IMG/VR virus record: IMGVR_UViG_3300036767_001238
Coordinates: 1 to 58,881 of that record
Length of the DNA stretch: 58,881 nt
DNA from: a virus
Strand: one strand, 5' to 3'
Below, one piece after another: positions 49,733 through 57,797 of the stretch. The position numbers and the translations under genes are program-made. The notes below the pieces were generated by a model that worked only from the letters and a program-made list of their open reading frames with translations, did not search any database and was not told the origin of the DNA. How positions within the stretch are numbered: the stretch's first letter is position 1; each line of letters starts with the position of its first letter.

Positions 49733-50526
49733 GACTTCGCCCTCCAGCACTGCTGAGCCCAGGCACAGGGTGGATGCCAATGGCCCGCAGCCATGCCACC
49801 CTTGCAGACAACCGAGGTCGGCTCGGCCGCCTCGCGCGGCAGCAAGTCCTGTGCATCCGACGCCCGCACCACGGCGACAGCGCGATCGCTCATCTGCTGG
49901 GCAAGTGCTGCATCGAATGGCACCAGTTCCGCATAGATTTCCATCGTGTCGCGATTGAGCGCGGTGAAGAGCGCCGGGTTCGGCAGCTCCAGATAGGCTT
50001 GGTAGAGCGCGATCTGCGCCGCGTAGACAGGCTTTGAAACGATAACCCCGCGTTTGACCGTGTCCTTCCAACTCGAGGCCCCGAGCGCCTTGGTTTCCCA
50101 AAGTGCGGGATAGGACATCTGGATCGGGCCACTGACGATGCAGCCATCAATATGGCCCTTGAACCGTCCGCCCAGAGCCGTGAAGCCGAACTGCCGACCA
50201 TCGTCGCGCTCGGTGCGCAGATCAAACCCCGCCAGGCGCATCCAGCTGGCGACCATATCCTCGCCGCGATGTCCCGCCTCAAAAATACGGAGGGTTCTGG
50301 GCGTGAAGTCCTGACCTTCGTCTTTTGGCACGGCCAGATAATCATACTGAATCTGCCGCAGGCAGGCGCGGCCAAGACCAGAAGAGCTGACATAGCGACG
50401 CGGACGCTCGCTGCGCTGTCGGGCGCCAAGGCCGATGTCTATCGCATCGCTGAGAGCTGTGGTGATGTCGGGCGTGGGGCGCGCGGTCGCGTATTGCGCG
50501 CCAGACCCATGGTTCAGATCAATCAT
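49729..50526 (-). CDS. PD-(D/E)XK exonuclease (RecB/Cas4-like)
   Basis: 265 residues from ATG 50526 (GAGG eight bases upstream). Nuclease core: GHRGEDMVASWMRLAGF, RFKGHIDGCIVSGP with the catalytic Asp, and LWETKALGASSW with the Glu-x-Lys. A Cys near residue 60 (ACLRQIQYDYL) and several C-terminal Cys (VVCKGGM, PPCAWAQQCW) recall the iron-sulphur cluster of Cas4/AddB-type nucleases. It would resect ends for the Sak4-like annealing or recombinase pathway encoded upstream. Confidence 0.83.
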   Translation of the reverse strand: MIDLNHGSGAQYATARPTPDITTALSDAIDIGLGARQRSERPRRYVSSSGLGRACLRQIQYDYLAVPKDEGQDFTPRTLRIFEAGHRGEDMVASWMRLAGFDLRTERDDGRQFGFTALGGRFKGHIDGCIVSGPIQMSYPALWETKALGASSWKDTVKRGVIVSKPVYAAQIALYQAYLELPNPALFTALNRDTMEIYAELVPFDAALAQQMSDRAVAVVRASDAQDLLPREAAEPTSVVCKGGMAAGHWHPPCAWAQQCWRAKS

Positions 50527-50537
50527 GGGGGAACACC

Positions 50538-50966
50538 TCAAAATGGAATAGGGTCTTCAGGCAGGCGGCCATCGCGTTCCGGCTGCGCGCCTTGGGTCTG
50601 CATGCTCTCGATGTAGCCGGTGACCGCTGCTTCAATTAGCTGGTCGATCTCGGCCGCTGTGCGGTCAAAAAACGGGGTCATCAAACCAAGCGCCGTCAAT
50701 GCTTCCGCAAAATCCTTGCGCGCATCGCGGATGGCCTGTGCCTCGCGGGCTGTTTTATCAATCATTCCGTGGCTCCTCTTGGCGAGGTCCGCGCCGATGT
50801 CCTGACACCGGCGCGAACAGAATTTGTGGAACGGGAACTGCGACCACTGGAGGCGTAGGCAGAAGCCGAAGCCCTGGGCTTCTCGCGCGCAAAGCGCGCA
50901 GACACCTGGGCTCCGCTCGTTCGCGGCGGAAACCCTCCCCCGAAGGGTTTCCGAGACGCCGCTCAC
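50538..50966 (-). CDS. DUF6511 zinc-ribbon-like protein
   Basis: 142 residues from GTG 50966, in a GTGA overlap with the previous gene. Cysteine pattern GVCALCAREAQGFGF and HKFCSRRCQDIG is that of DUF6511, probably a zinc site. The C-terminal half is helical (DFAEALTALGLMTPFFDRTA). Encoded in the recombination operon; function unknown. Confidence 0.78.
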   Translation of the reverse strand: MSGVSETLRGRVSAANERSPGVCALCAREAQGFGFCLRLQWSQFPFHKFCSRRCQDIGADLAKRSHGMIDKTAREAQAIRDARKDFAEALTALGLMTPFFDRTAAEIDQLIEAAVTGYIESMQTQGAQPERDGRLPEDPIPF

Positions 50967-51190
50967 CCCATCAGCAGGTTTTCGAGCTCCGGATGCGCCG
51001 CCGGTTCCTCCCGTATCTTGACGGAGGCCAGAACGACGAACCGGCTGATGGCCACCGAGGCCATGGCGTCGAGATCCGCGAGCCGCAGGCTTGCGATGGG
51101 ACGATCCAATCTTCCGCGGGCCTCGAGCCATTTGCCGATCTCCTTTGCCGCTTCGCGCGTGACATGCGCCTGCCATTCATCCGGGGTCAT
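50963..51190 (-). CDS. small hypothetical protein
   Basis: 75 residues, helical (MTPDEWQAHVTREAAKEIGK ... LENLLMG). It lies four bases from the SSB-like gene and overlaps the DUF6511 start. Members of such operons often regulate or stabilise the neighbouring DNA proteins; no family recognised. Confidence 0.65.
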   Translation of the reverse strand: MTPDEWQAHVTREAAKEIGKWLEARGRLDRPIASLRLADLDAMASVAISRFVVLASVKIREEPAAHPELENLLMG

Positions 51191-51194
51191 GGGC

Positions 51195-51914
51195 TCAGCT
51201 GTTCAACCAGGCCGGAGCACCCCCAGGTGTTGCCGCCGATGTGGACGCGCTAGGCTGTGCTTGCGCGGCTGAGCCCTGCTGCGGCGCGTTGGACCAGCCC
51301 GTCTGGGCAGGGGCTTGTGCGTTCCAGGCTGCCGGCACCGCCGCTGGTGATTTGCGTGGCGGCGCATTGACCGGCTCGGGCGAGACGGTTTCTCCGCGCA
51401 TGATCGCGGCGTAGGTCGGCTCATTGGGCAGCACCACATTCGCGATCTTGTTGCTGTCGCGGTAGTTCGGGTTGTCCGGGGCCTCGACCATGATCCGCGC
51501 GGCAAATGTGATGCCATCAAGCTGCTTGAGCCCAGCGATCACGCGCTTGGAACGGGTCGCCTCGCTCAAATCGTCAGGTTTGAGACCAAGGGCACTGTCG
51601 ATCATCGCCCGGAAGGCGCTTTTCGAGATGTTCCAGCCCTTCGATTGACCTTTTTCGTCGAGCTTGCCGCCCGCAACGGTGAAATTCTGCCAGAACTTGC
51701 GCCGCGCATAGGGTCCCTCGGTCACGGTGAATTCACAGTCGAGCATCTTCGCATCGCTGTGCGGCGAGGCCTTCAAGAGCCCCGCATCCATTTCACTGGC
51801 GCCATTTGCACCACCGGGGCGGAGTTTCATCATCACCTTGGCAAAGGTGCCATCGGGGATCAGCTCGCCCATCGGGGCCATTTGCGGTCCGGCGTCGTTC
51901 AAATCAAAACTCAT
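51195..51914 (-). CDS. SSB-like / single-strand annealing accessory protein
   Basis: 239 residues. An OB-like N-terminal region (PDGTFAKVMMKLRPGGANGA, LDCEFTVTEGPYARRKFWQN) is followed by an Ala/Pro/Gln-rich disordered tail ending TPGGAPAWLNS. This plan is common for phage proteins that act with Sak4-type ATPases. The N-terminal pattern also resembles DUF669-like phage proteins. No acidic SSB tip is present. Confidence 0.6.
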   Translation of the reverse strand: MSFDLNDAGPQMAPMGELIPDGTFAKVMMKLRPGGANGASEMDAGLLKASPHSDAKMLDCEFTVTEGPYARRKFWQNFTVAGGKLDEKGQSKGWNISKSAFRAMIDSALGLKPDDLSEATRSKRVIAGLKQLDGITFAARIMVEAPDNPNYRDSNKIANVVLPNEPTYAAIMRGETVSPEPVNAPPRKSPAAVPAAWNAQAPAQTGWSNAPQQGSAAQAQPSASTSAATPGGAPAWLNS

Positions 51915-51933
51915 GGGAGTTGTCCTTTCCTGT

Positions 51934-52797
51934 TTAGACGGAGGATGCGGTGGGAGGGTTCAGTGCCGCGCGGCCATCAATCTTGGCCAGCAGCGCTGCG
52001 AGGTCCGGCGGCTCAGTCATGTCGAGTCGGCCCGAGCGATCCTTCGCGGGTAAGCCCCAAGGATTGCCGGATTTGCACACGAGGCGGCGGTCGGTGGATG
52101 TCACATCGAGCGTCCAGGCCTCGTCTACATCCTTGCCAAAAAGCTGCATGGAGATGACCTGATCGACGATGCCGGGCAATTCACGGCCCGCTTTGGTGCC
52201 TTCCATTTGCGGCACCCAAGACGACGCCCCGTACTCATCAGTGACTTTTTCCAGCACCCCGACAAAAATGACGGTCTTGCCACGCGCATGCTGCAGGTGC
52301 TTCAGCGCCTGAATCACCTCGCGGCCCAGTAGCCCATAAGCTCCCCGAACATCTGGTTTACCCGTACGGTCTGAAAACGCCTCCGGCTGCTGTTTGGCAT
52401 AGGCCATCGCTTGGCGCGTCAGATCGGTGATGCTGTCGACGAAAATGATCGAGCGGTCTTTCAGAAAGGCTTCCAGCCCGCTTTCGGCATATTTCGTCTG
52501 CACATGGGCGTGGTACTCGGGGCCATAATAGCTGCCTGGGTGCTGCGCTGGATCCGGACCTCCGATCAGGATCACCAGATCCCGGAAATCAGGAAAACTG
52601 CGGATCGGGATGCTGGGCCCGCGCCAGTCCTGCACGGATTTCATGCCAGCCTCGAGGTCGAAACACACTGCCTTGTCTGCGGGCAGCGTCTTGATCAGCG
52701 TGGTTTTGCCCACACCCGGCGGGCCGAATACCGCCAGCGACGTCTTGTTTTCAGATGCCGACAATCGTTCGTCGGCGGTGATGATGCGCAATGCCAT
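51934..52797 (-). CDS. Sak4-like RecA-fold ATPase (AAA_24)
   Basis: 287 residues. Walker A FGPPGVGKTTL at 24-34 and Walker B SIIFVDSITDLTRQA at about 117-131, with LEAGMKSV and KTVIFVGVLEKVTDEYG typical of the AAA_24/Sak4 family of phage recombinases. It is the likely strand-exchange ATPase, paired with the SSB-like protein encoded next. A large hairpin lies upstream. Confidence 0.87.
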   Translation of the reverse strand: MALRIITADERLSASENKTSLAVFGPPGVGKTTLIKTLPADKAVCFDLEAGMKSVQDWRGPSIPIRSFPDFRDLVILIGGPDPAQHPGSYYGPEYHAHVQTKYAESGLEAFLKDRSIIFVDSITDLTRQAMAYAKQQPEAFSDRTGKPDVRGAYGLLGREVIQALKHLQHARGKTVIFVGVLEKVTDEYGASSWVPQMEGTKAGRELPGIVDQVISMQLFGKDVDEAWTLDVTSTDRRLVCKSGNPWGLPAKDRSGRLDMTEPPDLAALLAKIDGRAALNPPTASSV

Positions 52798-52828
52798 GGC
52801 GCGCTCCTTTGGTTGGGTGAAAAATCAA

Positions 52829-52899
52829 CGGCGGCGGGGGGTGACCGGGCGCCGAAGGGGAGCCTGCCCAGCCTTTCGGTCAGGGCGTCCCCGCCGCCG
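52829..52899 (-). terminator. nested long hairpin upstream of the Sak4-like gene
   Basis: CGGCGGCGGGG and CCCCGCCGCCG are perfect 11-bp arms 49 bases apart. Inside, TGACCG pairs with CGGTCA, and further pairing around GGGCAGGC is possible. On the minus strand it is followed by TTGATTTTTC, so it may be a terminator or attenuator between the gene at 52903 and the Sak4-like gene, or a small structured RNA. Confidence 0.55.
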
Positions 52900-52902
52900 C
52901 AT

Positions 52903-53388
52903 TCAGGGGGCTTTGGCCGGCTCGAGCTTGAAGCTGGCCTTGCCAGAGCCGACGGTTCGCGCAGGCTCGAAGCCTTTGTGCCATGCTTCAGGCAGCGCCC
53001 CGTACTTGCGCTCCGAGACCGTCAGCTTGGTGTCGATGAACTCGGCCGGGTCCTCGCCGCTGTCGGCAATGTTCCGGGCAATCTGCGCCAACGCCTCCTG
53101 GTCCCAGTCGACGCGCTTCGGCAGATCAGCGATCACGGTGTAATCGCCATCAGCGAGGCGCACCGTGCCGGTGTCCTTGCCGCAGGCGCGCCGCGCTTCG
53201 GCGGCGCGGGTGGCGTAGCGCACCTCCAGAGCGGTGCTGAACCGCGCTGTGGCAGCCTTCAGCTGTTTGGTGGCATGGGCCAGTTCGGCCTGCAGGCTGG
53301 CGAGCAATTCCACCGGCATCTGCGCCAGATCGCCGGTCGGCATGTTGAGCATGTCGTCCACGCTCGGGGTGTTTTCGGGGTAGGTCAT
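52903..53388 (-). CDS. hypothetical phage protein of early operon
   Basis: 161 residues. It begins MTYPENTPSVDDMLNMPTGD and has a long helical middle (LLASLQAELAHATKQLKAAT) and an acidic C-terminal domain (EDPAEFIDTKLTVSERKYGA). Proteins of this plan occur next to AAA_24 ATPases in alphaproteobacterial phages. Function unknown. Confidence 0.68.
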   Translation of the reverse strand: MTYPENTPSVDDMLNMPTGDLAQMPVELLASLQAELAHATKQLKAATARFSTALEVRYATRAAEARRACGKDTGTVRLADGDYTVIADLPKRVDWDQEALAQIARNIADSGEDPAEFIDTKLTVSERKYGALPEAWHKGFEPARTVGSGKASFKLEPAKAP

Positions 53389-53413
53389 GAGGGGTTCCTT
53401 TTCGGGGGATGGG

Positions 53414-53743
53414 TCAGGCAGCTGCCGCCAGCTGCTTCACTGAAGCGGATGGAACAGCGCCCTTGTGCGGGCGGGCGATGGCGAGATAGGCGAACCGGTC
53501 CGGGCCAAGGCGTTCCTGAACAAGGTGGATGCGACCGAGCTCAGAAAGCCGGTACGCTGCGTTTGCCGTGGCGCGCAAATCCTCAAGCGCGGGTTTGCCA
53601 AGCGTCGAGACATTGGGCGTCGTATCGACCACCAGAAAGCCGCGGTGATAGACGAGGCGCGCGCCAGGCTCGGCGACGTCAACCCACGCCATCAGCGTGA
53701 TTTCCGAAACTACGGGCGCACTGGTTGAGAGATGCGCGATCAT
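53414..53743 (-). CDS. hypothetical phage protein
   Basis: 109 residues from ATG 53743, ATGA-coupled to the AlpA-like gene. It has a beta-rich start (VSEITLMAWVDVAEPGARLV) and a winged-helix-like middle (LRATANAAYRLSELGRIHLV). A small DNA-binding or regulatory role is possible. No family recognised. Confidence 0.65.
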   Translation of the reverse strand: MIAHLSTSAPVVSEITLMAWVDVAEPGARLVYHRGFLVVDTTPNVSTLGKPALEDLRATANAAYRLSELGRIHLVQERLGPDRFAYLAIARPHKGAVPSASVKQLAAAA

Positions 53744-53964
53744 GCGGCGCACTCAACAAGGGTCAGAGCCGGCGCTGGTCCGGCAGCCTCGATATGCTTG
53801 GCCTCAAAGGCCTGGATATCAGTCTGGCGATAGCGCACATGCCGGCCAATTCGGACGAATTGCGGCCCACGGCCTTCAGCGCGCCAACGTTCCAGGGTGC
53901 GCGGCGCAATGTTCCAGCGCCGGGACAAGAGCTTCGTGCTCAATAGGGTGTGATCTTGTTCCAT
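53740..53964 (-). CDS. AlpA/MerR-like HTH protein, excisionase candidate
   Basis: 74 residues from ATG 53964 (GAGG seven bases upstream). The HTH_17 pattern is plain: TKLLSRRWNIAPRTLERWRA and RIGRHVRYRQTDIQAFEAKH. Such proteins act as recombination directionality factors or as transcription activators at the head of early operons. It could serve the serine recombinase at 56.5 kb. Confidence 0.78.
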   Translation of the reverse strand: MEQDHTLLSTKLLSRRWNIAPRTLERWRAEGRGPQFVRIGRHVRYRQTDIQAFEAKHIEAAGPAPALTLVECAA

Positions 53965-54083
53965 GGCGGTCCTCATCGAGTTGATGAGGGCAACTTGCCA
54001 AACCCTTGGGTTGGAGGTCGTGGCATGAATGGTCGGTGATAGAATTTATTTTTTGTTGGAAAATCAATGGTCGGAAAATTTTC

Positions 54084-54146
54084 GGTTGGAGCTCCAACCC
54101 AACACCAACCATTCACCAACCGAGCTCCGACCGAACACCGACCGAA
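54084..54146. repeat. palindrome plus phased direct repeats upstream of AlpA-like gene
   Basis: A perfect 16-bp palindrome (54084-54099: GGTTGGAGCTCCAACC) is followed by CACCAACC at 54103 and 54114 and CCGACCGAA at 54127 and 54138, each pair with an 11-base period. CACCAACC shares its core with the iterons at 44.8-45.0 kb. Likely protein-binding sites for the AlpA-like or initiator protein. Confidence 0.5.
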
Positions 54147-54195
54147 GTGCACTGCTCAGTTCGCGCCAAAATCGAATCACGGTGATCGCCGGACA

Positions 54196-54219
54196 CAAAA
54201 AAGCCCGCGCGAAGCGGGC
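54196..54219 (-). terminator. rho-independent terminator of gene 54242-54940
   Basis: On the minus strand GCCCGC and GCGGGC form a perfect stem around a five-base loop followed by TTTTTT. It ends the transcript of the 232-residue protein before the early operon. Confidence 0.78.
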
Positions 54220-54241
54220 CTGTTCAGCGTGAGGTTCGGTA

Positions 54242-54940
54242 TCAGGGGCCGACACGCATCGTCACCACCAAGGCGGGTTCGAGCATGTAATAGCCTCGGC
54301 GCTTTACGACGGGATGCACGATGTCGCGCCACCCCTTCCGGCTGGAAAACAAATAGCTAAGCTTCAAGGAGGCTGAACCTGCCGCCGCCAAAATCTGAGC
54401 GCCGCGCTGCTCTGGGTCACCCGTGATGGCGCAGATGAACAAATAGTTCAAAGCGCGCGCCTGCATGTCTGTAAAAAGATAGTGCTGTCCATTCAGATCA
54501 AAGGACAAAAACCGATCATAATCATTGGCATGGGGCGCACCCACAGCCATAATCGTCGCCTCAAAATGCTCGCGCTCAGCAGCACGGACAAGCAGCGCGT
54601 CGCGATAGACCACCCAGTCAGTTCCGCCCTCTGACGTTGTCACGAAACCACCGTTTTGAGCAAAGGACGGGACAGAACAGGCCTGCTTGCGCAGCACCCG
54701 CATCGCATCACGCCGTTCCAGATCCACTACCCCCTCGAAGTCAGGGTTGCACCGGCCGGGCCGGTCTTTCCGGTCAGCAACGACGAAAGAGCCATAGACG
54801 CGGACTGACAGGGTCAGTTGGCCCATCTCCACGACGTAGCCCAGCTCCGACTCGGAGATGCCCCAGTCCGCCAGAACCTCCTGTAGGGTGAAATAGTCTC
54901 GTGGAATCAACACTGGCGGCAGCCTCCTTTGTTCACTCAA
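54242..54940 (-). CDS. hypothetical prophage protein opposite the repressor
   Basis: 232 residues, divergent from the CI-like repressor gene. Blocks of note are LQEVLADWGISESELGYVVE (helix-turn-helix-like), FLSFDLNGQHYLFTDMQARA and SLKLSYLFSSRKGWRDIVHP. The last region repeats in proteins of this place in Rhodobacterales prophages. Its position suggests a Cro-like or early regulator, but there is no clear canonical HTH. Terminated by a strong hairpin. Confidence 0.65.
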   Translation of the reverse strand: MSEQRRLPPVLIPRDYFTLQEVLADWGISESELGYVVEMGQLTLSVRVYGSFVVADRKDRPGRCNPDFEGVVDLERRDAMRVLRKQACSVPSFAQNGGFVTTSEGGTDWVVYRDALLVRAAEREHFEATIMAVGAPHANDYDRFLSFDLNGQHYLFTDMQARALNYLFICAITGDPEQRGAQILAAAGSASLKLSYLFSSRKGWRDIVHPVVKRRGYYMLEPALVVTMRVGP

Positions 54941-54953
54941 TGTTCTTATCTGT

Positions 54954-54982
54954 TTGACTGTCCACTTTCAACAGAATAGATA
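54954..54982 (+). promoter_or_regulatory. promoter of CI-like repressor with GTCCAC repeats
   Basis: TTGACT and TAGATA lie 17 bases apart on the + strand, about 35 bases before the repressor start. GTCCAC recurs at 54960 and 54992 (32 bases, about three helical turns), a candidate operator pair. Confidence 0.6.
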
Positions 54983-55016
54983 TCCAATTTAGTCCACAAC
55001 CCGGCTGGGGATAACC

Positions 55017-55691
55017 ATGATCGTCACCAACATCGCACAGCGCCTGAAGGCCCGCGCGTTCCAGCTCGACATGACGCCCGCGGCTGTGGCCGAGGCTTCA
55101 GGTCTGAACCGTTCCTTCATCTACGACATCATCCGCGGTAAGTCTGTGCGGCCGAGCCGTGCCAAGCTGCAGAAGGTTGCAGACGTCTTGAAGGTCGATG
55201 TTGACTGGCTGATCGACGGTGATGGGACGATAGAGGGCGAAGCCCCTAAGATCTATTCTCCGGACACGACCTTCGTCGGCATTTCCGGCGTCAAGGCAAA
55301 GGCTTCTGGGGGTGGCGGCACAATCGTGCATGCCGAGGACGAGCAAGCCAGCAAGCTCTATCATTTTAGGCTGTCCTGGATTGAAGATGAGTTGGAGGCC
55401 AACCCGAAAAACCTGAGGATCCTGCGCGTCACTGGGGACAGCATGGTGCCCACATTGAATGAGGGCGACACAATCCTGGTCGATATGGGGCGCAAGTCAC
55501 CCTATCCGCCAGGGCTTTTCGTATTGCATGACGGCATGGGGCTGATGGCCAAACGGATCGAGCACATTCCGTCCAGCGACCCACCACGCATTCGCGTCAC
55601 TTCCGACAATCCCAACTACTCGCCCTATGACTGCCTTCTCGATGAGGTCAACATCGTTGGGCGGATTCGCTGGTACGGCCGCCGGGTCTAA
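55017..55691 (+). CDS. CI/LexA-type phage repressor (HTH + S24 peptidase fold)
   Basis: 224 residues. Helix-turn-helix at 17-38 (TPAAVAEASGLNRSFIYDII). The S24 domain has Ser142 in VTGDSMVPTL and Lys179 in LMAKRIEH, the standard autocleavage dyad. A clear Ala-Gly cleavage bond is not seen in the linker (residues 90-105 read VKAKASGGGGTIV), so RecA-driven induction may be lost or use another bond. It keeps the lytic genes silent. Confidence 0.9.
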   Translation: MIVTNIAQRLKARAFQLDMTPAAVAEASGLNRSFIYDIIRGKSVRPSRAKLQKVADVLKVDVDWLIDGDGTIEGEAPKIYSPDTTFVGISGVKAKASGGGGTIVHAEDEQASKLYHFRLSWIEDELEANPKNLRILRVTGDSMVPTLNEGDTILVDMGRKSPYPPGLFVLHDGMGLMAKRIEHIPSSDPPRIRVTSDNPNYSPYDCLLDEVNIVGRIRWYGRRV

Positions 55692-55807
55692 TCCGAGCCG
55701 CCGACATGCGGCGCCACAAACCGACATAAGCCGACAAGCTATTGTTTTTGCTTGAATAAGTGAGAAGAGGACGGTTCTCTCAGCGTACAAATCTAAGAGA
55801 ACCCAAA

Positions 55808-56035
55808 ATGTACGACGATATCTTCGCGCCGCTGACTGCGGCCAATGCTTTGCATCCAACGAAAATGACGCCACGCGAGCGGCGTGCTGAACTGTGCAAA
55901 ATCCTTGCAGTTGGATATTTGCGGATGCGCGCTCGAAAAGTCAGGCAACACACTGAAAATAAGAGAGAAAGTTCACTACACTTTCGCGCAAGACGGAGCG
56001 TTCATGCGGAACCAACTCACAAGGAGGTCCCATGA
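55808..56035 (+). CDS. small hypothetical protein of recombinase cassette
   Basis: 75 residues from ATG 55808. RERRAELCKILAVGYLRMRA and the C-terminal ESSLHF are a recognisable pattern of small proteins that precede this recombinase type in Rhodobacterales. It overlaps the DUF2924 gene by ATGA (56032-56035). Function unknown. Confidence 0.7.
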   Translation: MYDDIFAPLTAANALHPTKMTPRERRAELCKILAVGYLRMRARKVRQHTENKRESSLHFRARRSVHAEPTHKEVP

Positions 56036-56484
56036 CCAAAGAAGATCCCGTCTACGCCCGCGTCGCAGCTCTCAGAATTAGGACGCCCACCGAATTGCGC
56101 GAAATCTGGCGCGACCTGATGGGGACAGAGCCACCACCCTTCACCCGGCGCTACCTTGAAACCCGTCTGAGCTATCGCATCCAGGAACTCGCCTATGGCG
56201 GCCTAAAACCAGAGACCCGCAAGCGGCTCGAGGAATTGGCCGAGAAATGGGACGGCGACAACTCCGCCAAAAGGCGGATTCGCCATGATCTCAAGCCCAT
56301 CGCAGGCACCCGCCTGATCCGTGAGTGGCAAGGTGAGGAATACGTCGTGACCGTCACCGCCGATGGCTACGAATGGCAAGGCCGCCCGTATCAATCCCTC
56401 TCCGCCATTGCTCGGGCCATCACCGGCACGCGCTGGAATGGCCCGGTGTTTTTCGGCCTCAACAATTACAGGAAGCGCAAATGA
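56032..56484 (+). CDS. DUF2924 protein
   Basis: 150 residues. The DUF2924 pattern is clear: LRIRTPTELREIWRDLMGTE, FTRRYLETRLSYRIQELAYG and YEWQGRPYQSLSAIARAITG. It always accompanies this class of serine recombinase and is ATGA-coupled to it. It is thought to assist recombination, but its biochemical role is unknown. Confidence 0.9.
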   Translation: MTKEDPVYARVAALRIRTPTELREIWRDLMGTEPPPFTRRYLETRLSYRIQELAYGGLKPETRKRLEELAEKWDGDNSAKRRIRHDLKPIAGTRLIREWQGEEYVVTVTADGYEWQGRPYQSLSAIARAITGTRWNGPVFFGLNNYRKRK

Positions 56485-57797
56485 CAAAACCAGCACCCAG
56501 AAAGATGCGCTGCGCGGTCTATACGCGCAAATCCAGCGAGGAAGGGCTCGAGCAAGAGTTCAACTCGCTTCACGCCCAACGCGAAGCCTGCGAGGCCTAT
56601 ATCGCCAGTCAGCGTTCAGAGGGCTGGGTCGTCCTTCGTGACCACTACGATGACGGCGGCATCTCCGGCGGCACATTGGAGCGGCCCGGGTTAAAACAGC
56701 TGCTGGCCGATATCGAGGACGGCTTGGTCGATGTGGTCGTGGTCTACAAAATCGACCGCCTATCGCGCTCGCTGATGGACTTTTCCAAACTGGTCGAAGC
56801 CTTCGAGCGAAATAACGTGACCTTCGTCTCCGTGACGCAATCGTTCAACACCACGTCATCGATGGGACGATTGACGCTGAACATCCTGCTGTCCTTTGCC
56901 CAATTCGAGCGCGAGGTGACCGCCGAGCGCATCCGCGACAAGGTCGCGGCTTCGAAGAAGAAAGGCATGTGGATGGGCGGCGTCCCACCGTATGGCTACG
57001 TTTGTATCAACCGCCGGCTTGAGATCAACAACGCCCAAGCTGCAGATGTACGGTGGATCTTTGAGCGGTTCGTTAACTTGGGGTCAGCCTTACTTGTCGC
57101 GAAGGAAGCGGCCAAGCGCGGCCTAACGACCCCCAGGGGCAAGCCCATGGACAACAAATACCTTTATCGTATCCTCCGTAACCCGATCTATATCGGCAAG
57201 ATCGTGCACAAGGACGAGACCTATCCCGGCCTGCACAAACCCATCATCGACATGGAAACCTGGGAAAAGGCCCGCGCGATCAATAGTGAAAACCCGCGCA
57301 TTCGCGCCGCTAGCACCCGCAAACAGACCCCTTCACTGCTGGCGGGCCTCATACGTGGACCTGACGGCGCGATGTTTTCGCCGACCCACACCCGCAAGCG
57401 CAATCGGCTCTATCGGTACTATGTCAGCCAGACCATCTTGAAGCACGGTGCTGGCAGCTGTCCTGTGGGCCGCATCCCCGCCGGTGAAATCGAAGCCAAT
57501 GTAACCGCGCAGCTACGCGCAGTCTTCCGTCAACCTGAAATCGTGGCCGAGTCCTGGCGCAACGCTGCAGACGACAAGCGGGCCTGCAGCGAGCAGGATA
57601 TCCACGCGGCGCTCAAAAGCCTTGACCCGCTGTGGAGCGAACTCTTCCCAGCCGAACAAGCGCGCATTGCCTCGATCCTGATCGATCACATCGACGTCTC
57701 CGAAACAGACATGAAGGTGCACCTGCGTGTCGACGGCCTGTGCCACCTCGCCCAGGACCTGAAATCCAGAACTCTCCCCAGAAAGGACGCAGCATGA
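56481..57797 (+). CDS. large serine recombinase (integrase)
   Basis: 438 residues from ATG 56481. The catalytic region is intact: VYTRKSSEEGLEQEFNSLHA with the nucleophilic Ser18, then VVVYKIDRLSRSLMDFSKLV and FAQFEREVTAERIRDKVAAS. A recombinase domain (residues about 190-290) and a short zinc-ribbon region follow. It is at the right end of the prophage and should carry out integration. ATGA-coupled to both neighbours. Confidence 0.95.
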   Translation: MTKPAPRKMRCAVYTRKSSEEGLEQEFNSLHAQREACEAYIASQRSEGWVVLRDHYDDGGISGGTLERPGLKQLLADIEDGLVDVVVVYKIDRLSRSLMDFSKLVEAFERNNVTFVSVTQSFNTTSSMGRLTLNILLSFAQFEREVTAERIRDKVAASKKKGMWMGGVPPYGYVCINRRLEINNAQAADVRWIFERFVNLGSALLVAKEAAKRGLTTPRGKPMDNKYLYRILRNPIYIGKIVHKDETYPGLHKPIIDMETWEKARAINSENPRIRAASTRKQTPSLLAGLIRGPDGAMFSPTHTRKRNRLYRYYVSQTILKHGAGSCPVGRIPAGEIEANVTAQLRAVFRQPEIVAESWRNAADDKRACSEQDIHAALKSLDPLWSELFPAEQARIASILIDHIDVSETDMKVHLRVDGLCHLAQDLKSRTLPRKDAA

